Assembly: GCA_051208045.1 (NCBI GenBank)
Contig: JBPJFY010000013.1
Coordinates: forward strand, 35,787-99,786
Source of the DNA: LZORAL124-50-18 sp051208045
Lineage (GTDB): Bacteria; Pseudomonadota; Gammaproteobacteria; Pseudomonadales; Oleiphilaceae
Direction of reading: 5' to 3'
Length of the DNA stretch: 64,000 nt
Shown here: piece after piece, positions 16,269 through 25,820 of the stretch
Layout: each line of letters opens with the position of its first letter
How positions within the stretch are numbered: the first letter of the stretch is position 1
The notes under the pieces: generated by a model
Databases searched by the model: none
Told to the model about the DNA's origin: nothing
What the model saw: only the letters and a program-made list of their open reading frames with translations
Made by a program: the position numbers and the translations under genes

Positions 16269-17039
16269 ATGTCGACAGTAGACGCCAATATCCCATTGTC
16301 TGCCGATGTGCGGCCGAAGCACGTTGCCATCATTATGGATGGCAACAATCGCTGGGCGAAGCGAAATAGCCTGGTGGGCATTGCAGGGCATAAGGCCGGG
16401 GTAGATGCGGTGCGCGCCGTAGTGGAAACCTGCGTGCGAGAAGGGGTAGAAGCGCTAACGCTCTTTGCTTTCAGCAGTGAAAACTGGCGCCGCCCACCGG
16501 ACGAGGTGGGTGGTCTCATGAAATTGTTTCTGCTCGCACTGCAGCGAGAAGTCAAAAAGCTGCATAAAAACAACATCCGCTTGCGAATTATTGGTGACCG
16601 ATCCGCCTTCAGTGCGGAGCTTGTTGCGCACATGGAAAAAGCAGAGCGACTCACCGAAAACAATACCCGGATGACACTGATTATCGCCGCCAATTACGGC
16701 GGACGCTGGGATATTGTGAATGCCGCGCGCTCAATCGCCGAGAAAGTGGCAGTGGGAGCGCTTAAGCCCGAGGCTGTGGATGAATCCATTTTTCAGTCGT
16801 ATTTGTGTGTAGGCGATCTCCCGATGCCTGATCTGCTGATTCGAACCGCAGGGGAGCAGCGCATCAGTAATTTTCTGCTCTGGCATCTGGCTTATACTGA
16901 ATTCTATTTTTCAGAGTGCTATTGGCCGGATTTTAAAGAGACGCAAATGATGGCAGCACTGGATGCATACGCGCTTAGGCAGCGGCGGTTTGGTCAAACG
17001 GATGATCAAATCTCAAAAGTGGCTCAAGACAACAAATAA
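16269..17039 (+). CDS. uppS: Undecaprenyl diphosphate synthase (cis-prenyltransferase)
   Basis: UppS condenses IPP onto farnesyl diphosphate to give the C55 lipid carrier for peptidoglycan and O-antigen. The 256 residues hold HVAIIMDGNNRWAKRN (catalytic Asp and diphosphate-binding residues), GHKAGVDAVR, LTLFAFSSENWRRP, LLIRTAGEQRISNFLLW and FYFSECYWPDF. The start is close behind frr, and cdsA follows 22 bases later, so it belongs to the same operon. Confidence 0.97.
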   Translation: MSTVDANIPLSADVRPKHVAIIMDGNNRWAKRNSLVGIAGHKAGVDAVRAVVETCVREGVEALTLFAFSSENWRRPPDEVGGLMKLFLLALQREVKKLHKNNIRLRIIGDRSAFSAELVAHMEKAERLTENNTRMTLIIAANYGGRWDIVNAARSIAEKVAVGALKPEAVDESIFQSYLCVGDLPMPDLLIRTAGEQRISNFLLWHLAYTEFYFSECYWPDFKETQMMAALDAYALRQRRFGQTDDQISKVAQDNK

Positions 17040-17060
17040 CAAGATAAATCTGGACATTTT

Positions 17061-17888
17061 GTGCTAAAGCAACGAATTATAACTGCTCTGATCATTGCTC
17101 CCATTTTTCTGGGAGGAATCTTTCTTCTCGGTCCATTGTATTTTGCTCTCTTTATCGCAGCCATCATCGGCGTTGCGGCCTGGGAGTGGGCAAATATGGC
17201 GGGGGTTACGTCTCCCGTGGGTCGCTGGGGGTATGCGGCCGTCATGCTGGCGGCAATTTTTGTCACTTCCTTCATCCCTTCAAAATTCCTTTTCATTCTC
17301 AGTGTGTTCTGGTGGGTGCTTGCTTTGCTGCTCGTTGTGAATTACCCGGAAAAAACAGAGCACTGGGAATCTACGCTGATTCGCTTGTTGATTGGCTTCT
17401 TCGTTCTGCTTCCGGCTTGGCACGCACTGGTGTTTATTCGTAATGGCAGCGTGTCTATTGGTACTGAATTTGACAGTCTGTGGGTAATTCTCTATGTCAT
17501 GTTCGTCGTGTGGGGAGCAGATGTGGGTGCGTACTTCGCTGGCAGAGCTTTTGGAAAGAAAAAACTGGCTCCCTCTGTCAGTCCCGGTAAGTCCTGGGCG
17601 GGTGTTTATGGCGGATTGGTAGTCATCGAGATGATGGCTATCGGGGTTGGGATCGGTTTGAATTTCAGCGCCGGCAAGACAGTCGCGTTGATGCTTGTCA
17701 CTTTCATTACCGGCATTGTTTCTGTTCTGGGCGATCTGTTGGAAAGCATGCTTAAACGGCATCGAGGGATAAAAGACAGCAGTCAGCTTTTGCCGGGTCA
17801 TGGCGGGGTAATGGATCGTGTGGACAGCTTAACCGCGGCTTTGCCCATCTTTGCATTTGCCATGCTCGTGCTGGGCTGGATGAGGTAG
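17061..17888 (+). CDS. cdsA: Phosphatidate cytidylyltransferase (CDP-diglyceride synthase)
   Basis: CdsA makes CDP-diacylglycerol, the branch point of phospholipid synthesis, in the inner membrane. The 275-residue product has about eight hydrophobic segments. The family signature near the C-terminus reads DLLESMLKRHRGIKDSS, then LPGHGGVMDRVDSL, which holds the catalytic aspartates and lysine. The start is GTG 17061. The neighbours uppS and dxr are the standard ones. Confidence 0.96.
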   Translation: MLKQRIITALIIAPIFLGGIFLLGPLYFALFIAAIIGVAAWEWANMAGVTSPVGRWGYAAVMLAAIFVTSFIPSKFLFILSVFWWVLALLLVVNYPEKTEHWESTLIRLLIGFFVLLPAWHALVFIRNGSVSIGTEFDSLWVILYVMFVVWGADVGAYFAGRAFGKKKLAPSVSPGKSWAGVYGGLVVIEMMAIGVGIGLNFSAGKTVALMLVTFITGIVSVLGDLLESMLKRHRGIKDSSQLLPGHGGVMDRVDSLTAALPIFAFAMLVLGWMR

Positions 17889-17895
17889 TCGTTGC

Positions 17896-19092
17896 GTGGC
17901 GGTGTCTCTGAAGCAGGTAGTCGTACTGGGCTCGACCGGATCGATTGGTGTCAGCACGCTTGACGTGGTGAGTCAACACCCGGACAGGTTTCAAGTGTTT
18001 GCACTGGTCGCGCATCGCAGTGTCGACGTAATGTATCAGCAGTGCCTTGAGCATCGCCCACTGTATGCGGGTATGGTGGATGAGCGCGCGGCGAGAGAGT
18101 TAGAAGCCAGGCTTCGCCAGGCGGGCTCTCCGGTCGTCGTGCTTCACAAGCCTGAAGAGATTAATCGTATCGCCGCACTGGATGCGGTGGACTATGTCAT
18201 GGCTGCCATCGTTGGAGCTGCTGGACTATTGCCAACGTTGGCCGCGGCGCGTGCAGGCAAGCGAATCCTGTTAGCCAACAAGGAATCGCTGGTGATGGCA
18301 GGGCACCTTTTTATGGCAGAGGTGGCAAATAGCGGGGCAGAACTCCTGCCCATTGATAGTGAGCATAATGCCATCTACCAATGTCTCGATCCTGTGAAAG
18401 GAAAGCGTGTTGCCGGTGCCAGTGTGAGGCGTATTCTGCTGACGGCCAGTGGTGGTCCATTCCGCGGATACACAGACGCACAGCTTCAGGAGGTTTCCCC
18501 CGAACAAGCCGTAGCACACCCGAACTGGTCGATGGGACAAAAGATCTCGGTAGACTCCGCAACGTTGATGAACAAAGGCTTGGAGCTGATTGAAGCCTGT
18601 TGGCTTTTTGATGTTCCTCCCTCCCGGATTGATGTGCACGTGCACCCGGAAAGTATCATTCACTCCATGGTGGAGTACCTGGATGGCTCTATCCTGGCTC
18701 AATTGGGGGCGCCAGACATGCGCACGCCCATCGCGTATGGTTTAGGCTATCCCGAGCGATTGTCGTCCAATGTTTCTTCGCTGAACTTCTTTGAACTCGG
18801 TAAACTGACGTTTGAAGCGCCGGACAGAAAGGCTTTTCCCGCGCTGGACCTAGCAGCGCAGGCGTTTAATGAAGGCGGAAGTGGCAGTGCTGTGTTGAAT
18901 GCGGCCAATGAGGTTGCTGTGGCGGCGTTTTTGAAGGGGAGCATTCGCTTCACTGACATTGCTTATTATGTGTCAAAAGCGTTGTCGGATATCCCGCAGC
19001 AAACCCCTGAGTCGATTGAGCATATTCTGGAGATAGATCGGGAGACCCGAACATCCGTGGCGACCTGGATTGGTCAGGATGGGAGGCGGTGA
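17896..19092 (+). CDS. dxr: 1-deoxy-D-xylulose 5-phosphate reductoisomerase
   Basis: Dxr (IspC) carries out the committed NADPH-dependent step of the MEP isoprenoid pathway. VVVLGSTGSIGVSTLDVV is the nucleotide-binding turn. KRILLANKESLVMAG and LLPIDSEHNAIYQCL hold the metal and substrate residues. LTASGGPFR, HPNWSMGQKISVDSATLMNKGLE follow. The length of 398 residues is normal. The start is GTG 17896 (another in-frame GTG is two codons on). It ends one base before rseP begins. Confidence 0.97.
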   Translation: MAVSLKQVVVLGSTGSIGVSTLDVVSQHPDRFQVFALVAHRSVDVMYQQCLEHRPLYAGMVDERAARELEARLRQAGSPVVVLHKPEEINRIAALDAVDYVMAAIVGAAGLLPTLAAARAGKRILLANKESLVMAGHLFMAEVANSGAELLPIDSEHNAIYQCLDPVKGKRVAGASVRRILLTASGGPFRGYTDAQLQEVSPEQAVAHPNWSMGQKISVDSATLMNKGLELIEACWLFDVPPSRIDVHVHPESIIHSMVEYLDGSILAQLGAPDMRTPIAYGLGYPERLSSNVSSLNFFELGKLTFEAPDRKAFPALDLAAQAFNEGGSGSAVLNAANEVAVAAFLKGSIRFTDIAYYVSKALSDIPQQTPESIEHILEIDRETRTSVATWIGQDGRR

Positions 19093-19093
19093 C

Positions 19094-20452
19094 ATGAGCG
19101 TACTCCAGCAGATTATTGCGCTGCTACTGACCCTCGGCATTCTGGTAACCGTGCACGAATTCGGACATTTTTGGGTAGCGCGTCGTTGTGGTGTAAAAGT
19201 GCTGCGTTTTTCCGTGGGCTTTGGTACCCCGATTTATCGGTATATGGCAAAGTCCGGGACCGAGTTTGTTGTTGCTGCCATTCCGCTGGGCGGCTATGTG
19301 AAAATGTTGGACGAACGGGAAGCGCCGGTACCTCCTGAGCAGCGCCATGAAGCCTTCAATGCTCAACCTGTCGGACGCCGTATTGCGATCGCTGCCGCAG
19401 GTCCTTTGTTTAATTTTCTATTTGCCTTTCTTGCCTATCTTGCGTTGTACCTCATCGGATTTCGGGTGGTTGCTCCGGTGATCGGTAGTGTAGATGTCAA
19501 CTCCCCCGCACAGCGCGGCGGGTTAACTGCTGGTATGGAAATCGTTCAAATTGACGAGGATGTGGCGACGTCCTGGCAATCGGTGAATTTGTCACTGGCA
19601 AATTATATTGGTGAAACCCATACATTTGAGTTTCAGACCCGTGAGTTTGGTACGACGCATGAGCCTGTCGTGGTTCGTGTGCCTGTGGAAAGCTGGATGG
19701 CCGGGCAACCCGACCCGATGCCTCTGGATGGTATCGGGCTTCGCCCTTATCGACCAACGGTGGAACCGATCATTGGTGTGGTAACACCCGGGCTGGCTGG
19801 GGAGTCTGCAGGGTTGCGCATTGAAGATAAAATCGTCGCCATTGATGGTCAGACAATTACGTCCTGGGAGGGCTTTGTCACGCAAATCCAGGCCTCAGCC
19901 GGGCAGGATCTGCAGCTCAGTATGGAGCGCGATAACGTTTTGATGACGACAACATTGACGCCAGGAACCAAAGTGCTTGATTCTGGTGAGGTGATCGGTT
20001 TTATTGGCGTGGGCGTCAAGCCCATCAAGTGGCCAGAGAATTTTGTTCGGACGGTACGTTTAGGGCCGGTTGACGCCACTCTTCATGCGTTGGAGCGGAC
20101 CTACGCGGACATTGCGTTGACTTTTGGTGCAGTTAAAAAGCTGGTGATGGGGCTGATTTCACTGAAATCCCTCAGCGGTCCCATTACTATTGCCCGAATC
20201 GCTGAGGAATCGGTCAGCTCCGGGTTCGAAAATTTCCTTCGATTTTTGGCGTACTTGAGCGTGAGCCTGGGTGTGCTGAATTTGTTGCCCATTCCTGTCT
20301 TGGATGGCGGGCATTTGTTGTATTACACCATTGAGCTGATCACTGGTCGTCCGTTGTCTGAAAAAGTCCAGATGATTGGTCTGAAAATTGGCGTAGCGCT
20401 CATTCTCATGTTGATGGTGATCGCTTTTTACAATGATATATCAAGAATATAA
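19094..20452 (+). CDS. rseP: RIP metalloprotease RseP (site-2 protease)
   Basis: RseP cleaves membrane-embedded anti-sigma factor RseA and signal peptide remnants in the inner membrane. From ATG 19094 (GGGAGG seven bases upstream) the protein has 452 residues. It has an N-terminal transmembrane zinc site HEFGH (H21, E22, H25), two PDZ domains (about 115-200 and 215-290), and a C-terminal segment NLLPIPVLDGGHLLYY with the third zinc ligand. The longer frame from 19070 overlaps dxr and is not preferred. It is placed before bamA, as in E. coli. Confidence 0.97.
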   Translation: MSVLQQIIALLLTLGILVTVHEFGHFWVARRCGVKVLRFSVGFGTPIYRYMAKSGTEFVVAAIPLGGYVKMLDEREAPVPPEQRHEAFNAQPVGRRIAIAAAGPLFNFLFAFLAYLALYLIGFRVVAPVIGSVDVNSPAQRGGLTAGMEIVQIDEDVATSWQSVNLSLANYIGETHTFEFQTREFGTTHEPVVVRVPVESWMAGQPDPMPLDGIGLRPYRPTVEPIIGVVTPGLAGESAGLRIEDKIVAIDGQTITSWEGFVTQIQASAGQDLQLSMERDNVLMTTTLTPGTKVLDSGEVIGFIGVGVKPIKWPENFVRTVRLGPVDATLHALERTYADIALTFGAVKKLVMGLISLKSLSGPITIARIAEESVSSGFENFLRFLAYLSVSLGVLNLLPIPVLDGGHLLYYTIELITGRPLSEKVQMIGLKIGVALILMLMVIAFYNDISRI

Positions 20453-20524
20453 TCCGGCATCTCTCCGCATATCCACCGTGGATCATGATAGACCGGGCTG
20501 ACTTAGTAGAAGATTGATAACAAT

Positions 20525-22849
20525 ATGCGAGTACTTTTAGCTGTTTTCCTGACTTTCCTGTCCTTAACGCACGCAAGTTTAACGCTGGCAGAGCAGGGGC
20601 AATTCAAAGTGGAGGATATTCGTGTTCAGGGATTGCAGCGTGTCTCTGCCGGTTCAGTGTTTTCTTCTTTTCCCGTCAATATCGGCGACGAAGTCGATTC
20701 CGTGACGCTCGGCAGAGCAATTCGAAACCTGTTCAGTACCGGGTTGTTTACCGATATTCAGGTCTCTCGGGACAATGGTGTCATGCTGATCTCCGTCGTG
20801 GAGCGACCAGCCATTAATGAGATTAAGATTGAAGGCAATGATGCCATTAAAACCGAAGACTTGAAGAAAGGACTGGACTCCGTCGGCCTTTCAGAAGGGC
20901 AGGTTTTTAAACGGGCAACTCTTGAAAAAATGGAACTCGAGATTCTTCGCTCTTACGTTGGGCAGGGTCGATACAATGCGGCGGTGGAAGCTAAAGTCGA
21001 AGAGCAGCCGAGAAATCAGGTTTCCATTTTACTGGATATCGATGAAGGTGACGTGGCTTCTATTGTCCACATCAACTTTGTTGGCAACTCTGTTTTTTCG
21101 GACGAGGAACTGCAAGGTTTGATGGAGTTACAGACCGCCTCCTTTCTATCCTTCATTTTCAACGATGATAAGTACGCAAAGGAAAAGCTTTCCGGGGACC
21201 TGGAGCGGGTGCGCAGCTACTATCTGGACCGCGGATTCCTCAAGTTCAGTATCGAATCCACACAAGTGTCGATTTCTCCTGAAATGGATTCCGTGTTTAT
21301 CACAGTCAACGTGAATGAAGGCGCGAAGTTTACCGTTAAGGACATTCAACTCAGAGGTAACCTGATCGTTGAGGAAGATGAGTTGAGAAAGCTGGTGCTA
21401 TTGAACGAGGGAGATACGTTTTCTCGTGTCAAGCTTACGACAACCTCGGAAATTATCTCCAAGCGTTTGGGAAGAGAAGGCTATACCTTTGCCAACGTCT
21501 CGGGTATTCCCGAGGTAAATGAGGCAGATAACACCACCAGTATTGTATTTATGGTTGATCCTGGGCGTCGGGCTTATGTGCGACGCATTAACTTCCGTGG
21601 CAACGTCACCACGAGTGATGAAGTGTTACGGCAGGAAATGGTGCAAATGGAGGGGGCAGTGGCGTCCACCGACTTGATTGAAGCCTCCAAGACGCGGCTG
21701 GAACGCTTGGGCTTCTTCAAAGAAGTGCGTGTTGAGACGCCTGCTGTGCCTGGCAAAGGGGATCAGATTGATGTGAACTATACGGTCGAAGAACAGACAT
21801 CCGGCAGTCTTTCTGCGAGCCTCGGGTATTCACAGAGCAGCGGCTTTGTGATCGGGGCGAACGTGTCTGAAAACAATTTTTTCGGTACCGGGCGACGCGT
21901 TTCCTTTGGTTTGAATGCCAGTAAGTCGGTAAAAAGCGCGAATTTCTCTTACCTTAACCCCTATTACACAGTGGATGGCGTGAGTCGGGGGTTCAGTCTG
22001 ACAGCGCGTCAAACCGATTACACCGAGGAAGACATTGCCTCATTTACGCTTGATACGATTGGTGGGGCAGTGACCTTTGGTTATCCCGTGGATAATTTCA
22101 GCCGGTTGAGTTTCGGTTTGGGTGCCAACAAAAGCAAGATCACCACTGGTGAAAGACCGGCTCAGGAGATCAGCGAGTTCGTAGATACCTATGGTGATGA
22201 CTATGACTTGTTTTCGGTTTCTGGGACCTGGTCCAGAAATACGTTGAATAGGGGGATGTTCGCAACCAAAGGGCTTTCTCAGTCTCTGTCACTGGAAGTG
22301 ATGCTGCCTGAGGTTTCCGATTTGGAATTTTTTAAAGTCAGCTATCGAAATAAGTTTTATCATCCTTTGGACGCCCAACATGATTGGGTGGTGTATTTGC
22401 GCTCTGAGCTGGCATACGGAGATGGGTACGGCACTGAAGACGCCTTACCGTTTTTTGAACACTATTACTCGGGCGGATTTGGTTCAGTTCGCGGATGGGA
22501 GCAGAGCACGCTTGGGCCACGCTCCACGCCTCATCCGGACGACATTGGTGACCCCGACCCGTTCGGTGGTAATATTTTGATGGAAGGCAGTGCCGAGCTG
22601 ATTTTTCCGATTCCATTTGTCGAAGATACACGCTCCATGCGAGCTTCATTTTATTTTGATGCAGGAAACGTGTTTGACACCTCGCGTGGCTACGATCCCG
22701 AGCTGAGTGAAGTTCGCATGTCAGTGGGTGTTTCGTTTTCCTGGTTAACGGCCATTGGTCCGTTAGCTTTCAGTCTGGCGAAACCGCTGAACTCGAAAAC
22801 TGGGGATGAAACCCAGGTCTTTCAATTTTCGTTGGGCCAACCTTTTTAA
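20525..22849 (+). CDS. bamA: Outer membrane protein assembly factor BamA
   Basis: BamA inserts beta-barrel proteins into the outer membrane. The 774-residue precursor has a signal peptide ending about THASLTLA-EQ. Five POTRA domains follow (about residues 25-420, each with the pattern VEDIRVQGLQRV / IKIEGNDAIK / INFVGNSVFSDEEL / IQLRGNLIVEEDEL / INFRGNVTTSDEVL). The C-terminal 16-strand barrel contains GGFGSVRGWE (the conserved VRGF/W loop-6 motif) and ends in F (SLGQPF), the BAM recognition residue. It is followed by the skp-like chaperone gene. Confidence 0.98.
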   Translation: MRVLLAVFLTFLSLTHASLTLAEQGQFKVEDIRVQGLQRVSAGSVFSSFPVNIGDEVDSVTLGRAIRNLFSTGLFTDIQVSRDNGVMLISVVERPAINEIKIEGNDAIKTEDLKKGLDSVGLSEGQVFKRATLEKMELEILRSYVGQGRYNAAVEAKVEEQPRNQVSILLDIDEGDVASIVHINFVGNSVFSDEELQGLMELQTASFLSFIFNDDKYAKEKLSGDLERVRSYYLDRGFLKFSIESTQVSISPEMDSVFITVNVNEGAKFTVKDIQLRGNLIVEEDELRKLVLLNEGDTFSRVKLTTTSEIISKRLGREGYTFANVSGIPEVNEADNTTSIVFMVDPGRRAYVRRINFRGNVTTSDEVLRQEMVQMEGAVASTDLIEASKTRLERLGFFKEVRVETPAVPGKGDQIDVNYTVEEQTSGSLSASLGYSQSSGFVIGANVSENNFFGTGRRVSFGLNASKSVKSANFSYLNPYYTVDGVSRGFSLTARQTDYTEEDIASFTLDTIGGAVTFGYPVDNFSRLSFGLGANKSKITTGERPAQEISEFVDTYGDDYDLFSVSGTWSRNTLNRGMFATKGLSQSLSLEVMLPEVSDLEFFKVSYRNKFYHPLDAQHDWVVYLRSELAYGDGYGTEDALPFFEHYYSGGFGSVRGWEQSTLGPRSTPHPDDIGDPDPFGGNILMEGSAELIFPIPFVEDTRSMRASFYFDAGNVFDTSRGYDPELSEVRMSVGVSFSWLTAIGPLAFSLAKPLNSKTGDETQVFQFSLGQPF

Positions 22850-22897
22850 CCGTCTTGCCCCTGATATGGCAATTTATAAAAAACTGGAGGAAAAACA

Positions 22898-23398
22898 GTG
22901 CGATATAGTGTCAGAATTTTTAGTTTGATTTGTATTCTCTTAACCAGCTTGAGTGTTTCGGCAAGCGAAAATTACGCGGTGGTGGACGTACGCGCTGCGT
23001 TGTTTGCCTCGAAAGCGGCGAAATCATTCAGTGAACAGTTGAAGAAAGACTTTTCGGCGGATGAGGAGCAAATCAAGGCCGTGGGCCAGGAAGCTCAGAA
23101 GTTGCAGGATCGATTGAAGAAAGACGGTGCGATGATGAGTGACTCTGAGCGTACCAAAGTGGCAGAAGAGTTCGAAGGAAAGGCGAAAGAGTTCACTTTC
23201 TTGAAAAATAAATTTGAAGCTGCGGTCAACAAACGCAAACAGTCATTTTTGTTGGAGTCCAAGCCAAAGGTGGATGAAGCGATTCTGAAAGTGGCAAAAG
23301 CGAACAAGCTCACCATGCTGTTTCCCAAAGAAGCAACACTCTGGGTAGAGCCCAAGCTGGATTTGACCTCACAAGTGATTGCTGAGCTTAACAAGTAA
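22898..23398 (+). CDS. ompH: Periplasmic OmpH/Skp family chaperone
   Basis: Skp-like chaperones hold unfolded outer membrane proteins in the periplasm on their way to BamA. The 166-residue precursor has a signal peptide (hydrophobic stretch 8-22, cleavage about SVSA-SEN) and a mature start NYAVVDVRAALFAS typical of the OmpH family. A long coiled coil follows (about 55-115: SEQLKKDFSADEEQIKA and on). AAACTGGAGG precedes the GTG start at 22898. Its placement between bamA and lpxD is the usual one. Confidence 0.93.
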   Translation: MRYSVRIFSLICILLTSLSVSASENYAVVDVRAALFASKAAKSFSEQLKKDFSADEEQIKAVGQEAQKLQDRLKKDGAMMSDSERTKVAEEFEGKAKEFTFLKNKFEAAVNKRKQSFLLESKPKVDEAILKVAKANKLTMLFPKEATLWVEPKLDLTSQVIAELNK

Positions 23399-23434
23399 GC
23401 CCTGGCGTCAGATATCTCAAAAAGGAAGCCTACC

Positions 23435-24499
23435 ATGGTGGAAATCTCTTCTTCTGAATTGGTTGAGCTACTCGGTGGCAAGCTGATTGGGTCTGAGGAG
23501 CGAAAACTCAATGGGCTGGCAACGCTCATGAGTGCCACTCCGGAGAAGGTCAGTTTTCTGTCGAATCCCAGCTATAAAAAACACCTGCACTCAACTCAGG
23601 CAGGAGTGGTATTGTTGACTGAGGACATGGCTGAGTATTTCCAGTCAGCAGTGTCTTCGACCGCCGCTGATTATTGTCCTCTACTGTTGGTATTGGAGAA
23701 TCCTTATTTGGGATACGCCAAACTCAGTCGGATGCTGGACACCAATTACCGATTTGAGGCTGGCGTTCATGCCAGTGCTCAGGTGTCGGACGATGTGATC
23801 GTGCCTCCATCTGCTCATATTGGCGCAAACACCGTCATTGAGTCGGGTGTGCAGATCGGTGAAGGTGTATTTATTGGCAGCAATTGTTCTGTAGGGTCGC
23901 ACTGCGTCGTGGGCGACCGCACGCGATTGTGGCATGGCGTCGTGTGTTATCCCGGGGTGAAAATCGGGAAGGACTGCATCGTACATAGCGGCACCGTGAT
24001 TGGCTCGGATGGTTTTGGGAACGCGAATCACCGGGGCGAGTGGATTAAAATCGCTCAACTCGGCGGTGTGACGATCCACGATAATGTGGAAATAGGTTCC
24101 AATTGCTCCATTGACCGTGGAGCGCTCGATGATACGATTATCGAGGAAGGGGTAAGGATCGATAACCTGGTTCAGATTGCGCACAATGTGCATATCGGAA
24201 AGCATACGGCGATCGCCGGTTGCGTCGGAATTGCTGGCAGCACCAGTATCGGTAGTTATTGTATCATTGGTGGAGCGTGCGGGATTGGCGGTCATTTGGA
24301 AATTGCAGATCAGGTGCATATGACTGGCATGACCATGGTGACAAAAAGCATTTCCGAGCCTGGTCTATACTCTTCGGGAACCGGCGTTGAACCCAATTTG
24401 AAATGGCGAAAAATGGTGGCGCGAATGCGCGGCCTGGATGATATGGCCAAGCGACTTAAAGCCATTGAGAAAAAACTGGCGGATGGTTCCGGTGAGTAG
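23435..24499 (+). CDS. lpxD: UDP-3-O-(3-hydroxyacyl)glucosamine N-acyltransferase
   Basis: LpxD adds the second hydroxyacyl chain in lipid A synthesis. The 354 residues comprise an N-terminal uridine-binding domain (NPYLGYAKLSRML at about 90), a left-handed beta helix of hexapeptide repeats (about 110-300, including IGANTVIESGVQIGEGVFIG and GSDGFGNANHRGEWIKIAQ), and a C-terminal helix. The catalytic histidine lies in IAHNVHIGKHTAIAG. AAGGAAGCC precedes the ATG. It heads the lpxD-fabZ-lpxA-lpxB lipid A cluster. Confidence 0.97.
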   Translation: MVEISSSELVELLGGKLIGSEERKLNGLATLMSATPEKVSFLSNPSYKKHLHSTQAGVVLLTEDMAEYFQSAVSSTAADYCPLLLVLENPYLGYAKLSRMLDTNYRFEAGVHASAQVSDDVIVPPSAHIGANTVIESGVQIGEGVFIGSNCSVGSHCVVGDRTRLWHGVVCYPGVKIGKDCIVHSGTVIGSDGFGNANHRGEWIKIAQLGGVTIHDNVEIGSNCSIDRGALDDTIIEEGVRIDNLVQIAHNVHIGKHTAIAGCVGIAGSTSIGSYCIIGGACGIGGHLEIADQVHMTGMTMVTKSISEPGLYSSGTGVEPNLKWRKMVARMRGLDDMAKRLKAIEKKLADGSGE

Positions 24500-24579
24500 T
24501 GTGTTCACCCATCAATATCTACCAGGCAATTGCTGTGCTTGATCGGTAGGTCAGGTGCCTAAGTGACAGGTTGTACCTC

Positions 24580-25020
24580 ATGAAGCTTGATATAGAAGAA
24601 ATACTGGAATATTTACCCCACAGGTATCCGTTTTTGCTCGTGGATCGTGTCACCGAAATTGACAAAGGGAAATCCATCACCGGTTACAAAAATGTGACCT
24701 ACAATGAAGGCTTTTTTCAAGGGCACTTTCCGGGAAAGCCAATCATGCCCGGTGTATTGATACTTGAAGCGCTTGCCCAGGTTTCCGGAATTCTGGGTTT
24801 TGTCTCTAACGATACACGCCCCAGTTCCGGGACAATCCACTATTTTGCCGGCTCAAACCGTGTACGCTTCAAGCGTCCGGTGGTGCCGGGAGACCAGCTG
24901 ATTCTCCAGTCCAACTTCATCGCAGATAAGCACAGCATCTGGAAATTCGATTGCACTGCCTCCGTGGGGGGGGAAACGGTGTGTGTTGCGGAAATTACCA
25001 CAGCAGAGAGGGCAGTGTGA
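24580..25020 (+). CDS. fabZ: 3-hydroxyacyl-[acyl-carrier-protein] dehydratase FabZ
   Basis: FabZ dehydrates beta-hydroxyacyl-ACP in fatty acid elongation and competes with LpxA/LpxD for substrate. The hot-dog fold motifs are EYLPHRYPFLLVDRV (catalytic His) and HFPGKPIMPGVLILEALAQ (catalytic Glu). ATG 24580 has AGG nine bases upstream; a TTG at 24571 is also in frame but gives an atypical N-terminus. The TGA stop shares its last base with the lpxA start, which implies coupled translation. Confidence 0.96.
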   Translation: MKLDIEEILEYLPHRYPFLLVDRVTEIDKGKSITGYKNVTYNEGFFQGHFPGKPIMPGVLILEALAQVSGILGFVSNDTRPSSGTIHYFAGSNRVRFKRPVVPGDQLILQSNFIADKHSIWKFDCTASVGGETVCVAEITTAERAV

Positions 25021-25793
25021 TGGCAATCCATCCTCAAGCGATTATTGATCCTACTGCGCAACTGGCCGAAGATGTCAGCGTTGGGCCGTGGTCGTTTATT
25101 GGTCCCGGCGTATCAATTGACGCGGGTACGGAAGTGATGTCGCATGTCGTGGTCAAAGGTCCGACGCGAATCGGAAAAAATAACCGGATTTTTCAGTTTG
25201 CGAGCGTTGGCGAAGACTGCCAGGACAAGAAGTATGCGGGAGAGCCCACGGAACTGATCATTGGTGATAACAATGTGATTCGTGAAAGCTGTACGATTCA
25301 TCGAGGCACGGCACAGGATCAAGGCGTGACGCAAATTGGCAATAACAACCTCTTGATGGCCTACGTGCATGTTGCCCATGATTGTGTCCTAGGCGATAAC
25401 CTGATTCTTGCCAACGCCGCCACCCTCGCTGGACACGTTCATGTGGGAGATTGGGCGATTCTGGGAGGCGGGACGATGGTGCATCAGTTCTGCCACATTG
25501 GGCCGCACAGTATGTGCGCGGGGGGAAGCATCGTTCTGAAAGATGTGCCAGCCTATGTCATGGCCAGTGGTCAGTCGGCCTCAGCCCATGGTCTGAATAC
25601 GGAGGGGATGAAACGACGTGGATTTGCTCCGGAAGTGATCAGCCAGCTCAAGAAAGCGTATAAAATGGTGTACCGACAGGGATTGACGCTTCAACAGGCG
25701 CTCGAAAAAATCGAGCACGAGTTGGACATGTCCGAGGCTCTCGAAGTATTTGTTGGATCACTAAGAGACAACTCACGCGGTATCGTCCGCTGA
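25020..25793 (+). CDS. lpxA: UDP-N-acetylglucosamine O-acyltransferase
   Basis: LpxA catalyses the first acylation of lipid A synthesis. The 257-residue beta-helix protein starts MAIHPQAIIDPTAQLAEDVSVG and contains the characteristic QFASVGEDCQDKKYAGEPT and the catalytic His region MAYVHVAHDCVLGD. C-terminal NTEGMKRRGFAPEVI helices follow. The start ATG overlaps the fabZ stop (TGATG), so the open frame upstream from 24951 is fabZ shadow. lpxB follows 27 bases later. Confidence 0.97.
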   Translation: MAIHPQAIIDPTAQLAEDVSVGPWSFIGPGVSIDAGTEVMSHVVVKGPTRIGKNNRIFQFASVGEDCQDKKYAGEPTELIIGDNNVIRESCTIHRGTAQDQGVTQIGNNNLLMAYVHVAHDCVLGDNLILANAATLAGHVHVGDWAILGGGTMVHQFCHIGPHSMCAGGSIVLKDVPAYVMASGQSASAHGLNTEGMKRRGFAPEVISQLKKAYKMVYRQGLTLQQALEKIEHELDMSEALEVFVGSLRDNSRGIVR

Positions 25794-25820
25794 TATGAAC
25801 GCCTTGCCAAGGGAGGTTGT